Assembly (NCBI RefSeq): GCF_016595235.1 | Contig: NZ_JAENHL010000008.1 | Span: 1,510,624-1,574,623 of the forward strand | Length of the DNA stretch: 64,000 nt | From: Taklimakanibacter albus | Lineage (GTDB): Bacteria; Pseudomonadota; Alphaproteobacteria; Rhizobiales; Aestuariivirgaceae | Direction of reading: 5' to 3' | Shown here: piece after piece, positions 61,231 to 64,000 of the stretch | Numbering within the stretch: position 1 is the first letter of the stretch | Layout of the letters: each line of letters starts with the position of its first letter | Position numbers and translations under genes: made by a program | The notes under the pieces: model-generated | The model's input: the letters and a program-made list of their open reading frames with translations, nothing else | Told to the model about the DNA's origin: nothing | Databases searched by the model: none

Positions 61231-62390
61231 GGAACCCGGCGCTCATCCACTTTGCGCCTGGCCCGGCCGATGGCGACGCCGGTGAAGGTCTGGTTGACAT
61301 GCATCGAGCGGTATTGCTCGCCATAGGTGCTGAAGCCGACGACGCCGTGACGCTTGAGCACCTGCGACACATCGAGCTTCCGCTGCTTCTGCTCGGCCTC
61401 GAGCCGGCGCAGGATGCAATCGAAGCCCAAGATGAGATCGAGCGAGCCCAGCTCGGCGGCGAGTTTCGTCAACGCGGAATCGAGATTACGCGCGATGTCG
61501 TCGCCGTCGGCCACGGTCAGCACGAGGCCTTCGTCGATGCCGCAATAGAATCGCAGCGAGCCGTCCTCCTCGACCTTCTGGATCGAGCGCACGTGATATT
61601 CGCCGCCGACCCTCACAACGACGGGATAGGCGGCGAAAGTCATCGGATTGAGCTGATGCTCGTCGAGACCGACCATCTTCGCATAGGCCGGCGCCGCGGG
61701 CTCGGCATTGATCTCGGTCACCAGCCGGCGCACCGGATCGGCCTCGGTCACCACCATCTTTTTGTCGGTAGGGCGAAAGTGATCGAGCTTGAACACGCTG
61801 AACGGGCAATCCGTCTCGATCAGCGCCAGGACGGCGGCGTTGGTGCGAAAGGCACCGTCGGCGAACACCCAGGTCGTGCCGAAATCCAGCCCGTCGCCGG
61901 CCGAGCCGCCGAAAAGCGGTACCGGATCGAGGAAGCGGCTGATCGAGGAGACGACCACTTCCTCCTGCCGGCTCATGCCGTCGATGAGCAGCATGGCGAA
62001 AACCTGATGCGGAATGGCGCGCGCCGACAAGGGTGCCAGTCCCAGATCGGTGAAAAGATCCTGCACGACGATATTGCCCGCTTCCATGCGGAAGCGGTCG
62101 AGGTCCTCGATGAGGCGGATGCTGGCGCGGTAATCGGCGCCGCCGAAACTGACCCCGGTCAGCGTATTCTCGCGATAGCCTTCCGACGTGATCTCGCCCG
62201 CCGTGGTGCAGCCGATGACGGGGGTATCCGGCAACCGGCGGCGGACCGCTTCCGCCAGCGCGTCACGATCATAGCTCGGCGATGCGAACAGGATCACCAG
62301 CGTCATGTCCGGTTGCTCGATGCGGCTCAAAAGCTCAGCCACCGCGGCGGCGGGATCGGCCTCGGCGGAGAAGCCCTTCCTAGCCGGCAT
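61227..62390 (-). CDS. FIST-domain sensor protein, NosP-like
   Basis: 387-aa cytoplasmic protein with FIST N (about 30-230; VIGCTTAGEITSEGYREN, then FGGSAGDGLDFG) and FIST C (about 240-375; GFSTYGEQYRSMHVNQTFTG at the end). NosP proteins, which are FIST proteins encoded beside NahK-type kinases, bind haem and inhibit the kinase when nitric oxide is bound. Haem ligation here cannot be proven from sequence. Middle gene of a response regulator-FIST-kinase operon. Confidence 0.85.
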   Translation of the reverse strand: MPARKGFSAEADPAAAVAELLSRIEQPDMTLVILFASPSYDRDALAEAVRRRLPDTPVIGCTTAGEITSEGYRENTLTGVSFGGADYRASIRLIEDLDRFRMEAGNIVVQDLFTDLGLAPLSARAIPHQVFAMLLIDGMSRQEEVVVSSISRFLDPVPLFGGSAGDGLDFGTTWVFADGAFRTNAAVLALIETDCPFSVFKLDHFRPTDKKMVVTEADPVRRLVTEINAEPAAPAYAKMVGLDEHQLNPMTFAAYPVVVRVGGEYHVRSIQKVEEDGSLRFYCGIDEGLVLTVADGDDIARNLDSALTKLAAELGSLDLILGFDCILRRLEAEQKQRKLDVSQVLKRHGVVGFSTYGEQYRSMHVNQTFTGVAIGRARRKVDERRVP

Positions 62391-63087
62391 GGCGGCGCTC
62401 TTGCTCCAAAACGGATTCCGGCTGATCGACGATGAGGCCCTGCAATTTGAGCTTCTGCATGATCAGCACCGCCTGGGTACGGTTATGAATGGCGAGCTTC
62501 TTGAAAATCGAGGTGATATGCGCCTTCACCGTCGTCTCGACGATGTCGAGCTCGAAGGCGATCTGCTTGTTGAGCTTGCCTTCGCAAATGAGGGTCAGGA
62601 CCTTGTATTGCTGGGGCGTGAGCTCGCGCAGGCGCGCCAGGATCTCGAGTTCGCGCTGATGCGCCGGCACGCCGGCTGCCACCGGATGTTCTGCGGCAGC
62701 GCCGAAATGATCCTTGCCGTCGATCAACTGCCGCACGGCGGCGATGATCTTCTCGCGCTTCTCGCTCTTGTTGATGAACCCCGCGGCGCCGAGATCACGG
62801 AGCTGATGCACGATCTCCTGGCCCGACATCGAGGATATGACGCAGAGCGGCGTGCGCGGGCTCGCGGCCTTCAGGCTGACGACGCCCTCGAAGCCGGCAA
62901 TGTCCGGCATTTTGAGATCGAGGAGGATGAGATCCGGCCTGGCTCCCCTGGCCAATACCAGATGCGCCGCCGTGATCGAATCGGCCGTTTCCACCCGGGC
63001 GGCCGGGAAGGCAACGTGGAGGGCCATCTCCAGGGCCTCCAGGAAAAGCGGATGATCATCGACGATCAGGAAGCGCAAAGGCTGCAT
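62380..63087 (-). CDS. NarL/LuxR-type response regulator
   Basis: 235-aa regulator from the ATG at 63087 (MQPLRFLIVDD). Receiver domain with Asp10/Asp11, phosphorylation site Asp57 in LLDLKMPD and Lys107; C-terminal LuxR helix-turn-helix at about 165-220 (LTPQQYKVLTLICEGKLNKQ, then LDIVETTVKAHITSIFKKL). Overlaps the FIST gene by 11 bp. The partner kinase gene is the last of the operon. Resembles ErdR-type regulators. Confidence 0.92.
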   Translation of the reverse strand: MQPLRFLIVDDHPLFLEALEMALHVAFPAARVETADSITAAHLVLARGARPDLILLDLKMPDIAGFEGVVSLKAASPRTPLCVISSMSGQEIVHQLRDLGAAGFINKSEKREKIIAAVRQLIDGKDHFGAAAEHPVAAGVPAHQRELEILARLRELTPQQYKVLTLICEGKLNKQIAFELDIVETTVKAHITSIFKKLAIHNRTQAVLIMQKLKLQGLIVDQPESVLEQERRHAG

Positions 63088-63441
63088 GACGCCAGTTTGC
63101 ACGGCCTAGCGGCGCTTACAAGCCGCCAGCGCAGCGGTAAAACCCGCTCCCATGGTTAATAATCGCTCAATATTGGCGGCCCGAATGACCCCTCAGATAT
63201 TCACCTTTGCAGAAACGATCTCGCCATTTTCATCAATACTTCGACTTGTCGGTGAAATTCCAAATACTACCGGAACAAACTGCGGTCAGACTGCAATCTC
63301 TGAGCATGTTCTACTTCGGGCACGTCCAGAACATTTCAAGTTTTCACAGTATTTAAGGCAGCTTGGCTGCGTTTCACTTGGCGTTCGTTAGAGTATACTT
63401 CCTAGCTTACGTTACATCATTGGTGGATGGGTTTGTCTTGC
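63088..63441. other. AT-richer intergenic region, no gene seen
   Basis: The 354-bp gap between the divergent response-regulator gene and the pilus gene is less GC-rich than its surroundings. A 79-codon open frame inside it lacks a recognisable protein pattern and ribosome site. It must hold the promoters of both flanking operons; no convincing operator is visible to me. Confidence 0.5.
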
Positions 63442-63867
63442 ATGGCCTGGAATAAACAAATGGGGAAGGACTGCCGCGGCGTGGCGGCGATCGAGTTCGC
63501 AATGATTGCGCCGGTCCTGATCATGATTTTGTTCGGCATCTCTGCCTATGGCATTTATTTCAGTGCGGTCAGCAGCCTGCAAGAGCTGACGGCCGACGCG
63601 GCGCGGGCTTCGGTCGCCGGCGTTTCGGCCACTGAGCGGCAGACCATCGTCACCAATTATGTCGCCCAATCGAGCCCGAACTATCGGCTGCTCAGTCGCA
63701 GCACCATCACGGTCACGACCGCTCCTTTCCCGGGCGATCCGACCCGCTACAGCGTCACGCTGCGCACCGATATATCCAATCTACCCCTTCAGATGACGAC
63801 CGGCTTTTTCCCGATGCCGTCGGCCGTCATCCAAAGGACGGCGGTCGTCCGCATCGGAGGATATTGA
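63442..63867 (+). CDS. TadE/TadG-type pseudopilin
   Basis: 141-aa minor pilin-like protein from the ATG at 63442. It has the TadE pattern: positively charged start (MAWNKQMGKDCRGVAAIEF) and one hydrophobic helix (APVLIMILFGISAYGIYF) with the conserved Glu in AAIEF, followed by a periplasmic C-terminal part. It belongs to a Tad/Flp-type pilus or related secretion locus beginning here. TadE-like proteins are processed by prepilin peptidase. Confidence 0.85.
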   Translation: MAWNKQMGKDCRGVAAIEFAMIAPVLIMILFGISAYGIYFSAVSSLQELTADAARASVAGVSATERQTIVTNYVAQSSPNYRLLSRSTITVTTAPFPGDPTRYSVTLRTDISNLPLQMTTGFFPMPSAVIQRTAVVRIGGY

Positions 63868-64000
63868 TGACATTTCGGCATAGGCTTCGACCGTTCCTAC
63901 GGTCGGAGCAAGGCGCGGTCGCGGTCATTACCGCGGTCATCCTGACGGTCTTGCTCGGATTCGCCGCCATCGCGGTGGATGTCGCCTCTTTCCACTATGA
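63867..64000 (+). CDS. TadG-like protein, 5' part only
   Basis: Starts with ATG overlapping the upstream stop (TGATG), with GGAGG just before. Visible residues run RSEQGAVAVITAVILTVLLG followed by FAAIAVDVASFHY, the N-terminal hydrophobic segment of TadG/pilus assembly proteins that carry a von Willebrand-type domain further on. The rest is beyond the window. Confidence 0.75.
   Translation, partial: MTFRHRLRPFLRSEQGAVAVITAVILTVLLGFAAIAVDVASFHY

Noticed and set aside
63156-63170. Possible CtrA site (TTAA-N7-TCAA)
   Set aside because: One half-site deviates from TTAA-N7-TTAA and there is no supporting promoter pattern, so chance is as likely.
63152-63391. 79-codon open frame in the gap before the pilus genes
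   Set aside because: No ribosome site, no family pattern, in the AT-richer intergenic region.

Overview
The window looks like a chromosomal stretch of an alphaproteobacterium, most likely of the order Hyphomicrobiales (Rhizobiales). The reasons are the high GC content, a GTTC-N7-GTTC type SOS box in front of an imuA-imuB-dnaE2 mutagenesis cassette, short palindromic intergenic repeats of a kind common in rhizobial genomes, and a very high density of ABC uptake systems each paired with its own regulator. I see no rRNA, tRNA, CRISPR array, transposase, integrase or phage gene. The species cannot be told from the sequence alone.

Layout. (1) 1-8921: a polyamine/opine-type ABC importer (end cut by the window edge), an IclR regulator, a ureohydrolase, a DinB-fold protein, a GlcD-type FAD oxidase and a TPP-dependent decarboxylase-like enzyme. 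Three near-identical IclR-like boxes sit in front of these units, suggesting one regulon, perhaps for a guanidino compound. (2) 8909-16392: a seven-gene minus-strand operon with a sugar-type ABC importer, a short-chain dehydrogenase and a two-subunit N,N-dimethylformamidase-like amidohydrolase. (3) 16608-25596: an unknown protein, a LysE exporter, and an operon with the lower homoprotocatechuate (HPC) enzymes HpaF, HpaG-like, HpaH and HpaI, a TctABC tripartite transporter and a PrpB-like lyase, facing a second IclR regulator. (4) 25593-28116: a second, diverged dimethylformamidase-like pair. (5) 28333-34889: a class III aminotransferase, a PotABCD-like importer and a GntR regulator with what look like two winged-helix domains. 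(6) 34927-43395: CorA, then an aminotransferase-amidase-ABC importer operon (without its own ATPase) divergent from a MocR/GabR-type regulator. (7) 43401-52044: an RpiR regulator divergent from an eight-gene operon combining a nitrate/sulfonate-type ABC importer with a VOC-like protein, a TIM-barrel hydrolase-like protein, an SDR and two Gfo/Idh/MocA dehydrogenases. (8) 52116-58988: SOS box, imuA, imuB, dnaE2, an endonuclease III-like glycosylase, and a HigBA toxin-antitoxin locus whose toxin is frameshifted. (9) 58996-63087: a response regulator, FIST-domain sensor and hybrid histidine kinase resembling NosP-NahK nitric oxide signalling. (10) 63442-64000: the start of a Tad pilus minor-pilin operon.

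The first 52 kb reads as a catabolic region: import system, regulator and a few carbon-nitrogen or oxo-acid enzymes, repeated several times with different families. Amide, guanidino and amine nitrogen chemistry recurs (ureohydrolase, two dimethylformamidase-like pairs, amidase, two aminotransferases, polyamine-type importers). The last 12 kb is stress response, signalling and surface structures.

The candidates for undescribed systems are the RpiR-controlled hybrid operon (43401-52044), the ABC/SDR/dimethylformamidase-like operon (8909-16392) with its second enzyme pair 9 kb away, and the truncated HPC route joined to a tripartite transporter and a PrpB-like lyase. Substrates of all these systems are inferred from gene company, not shown.
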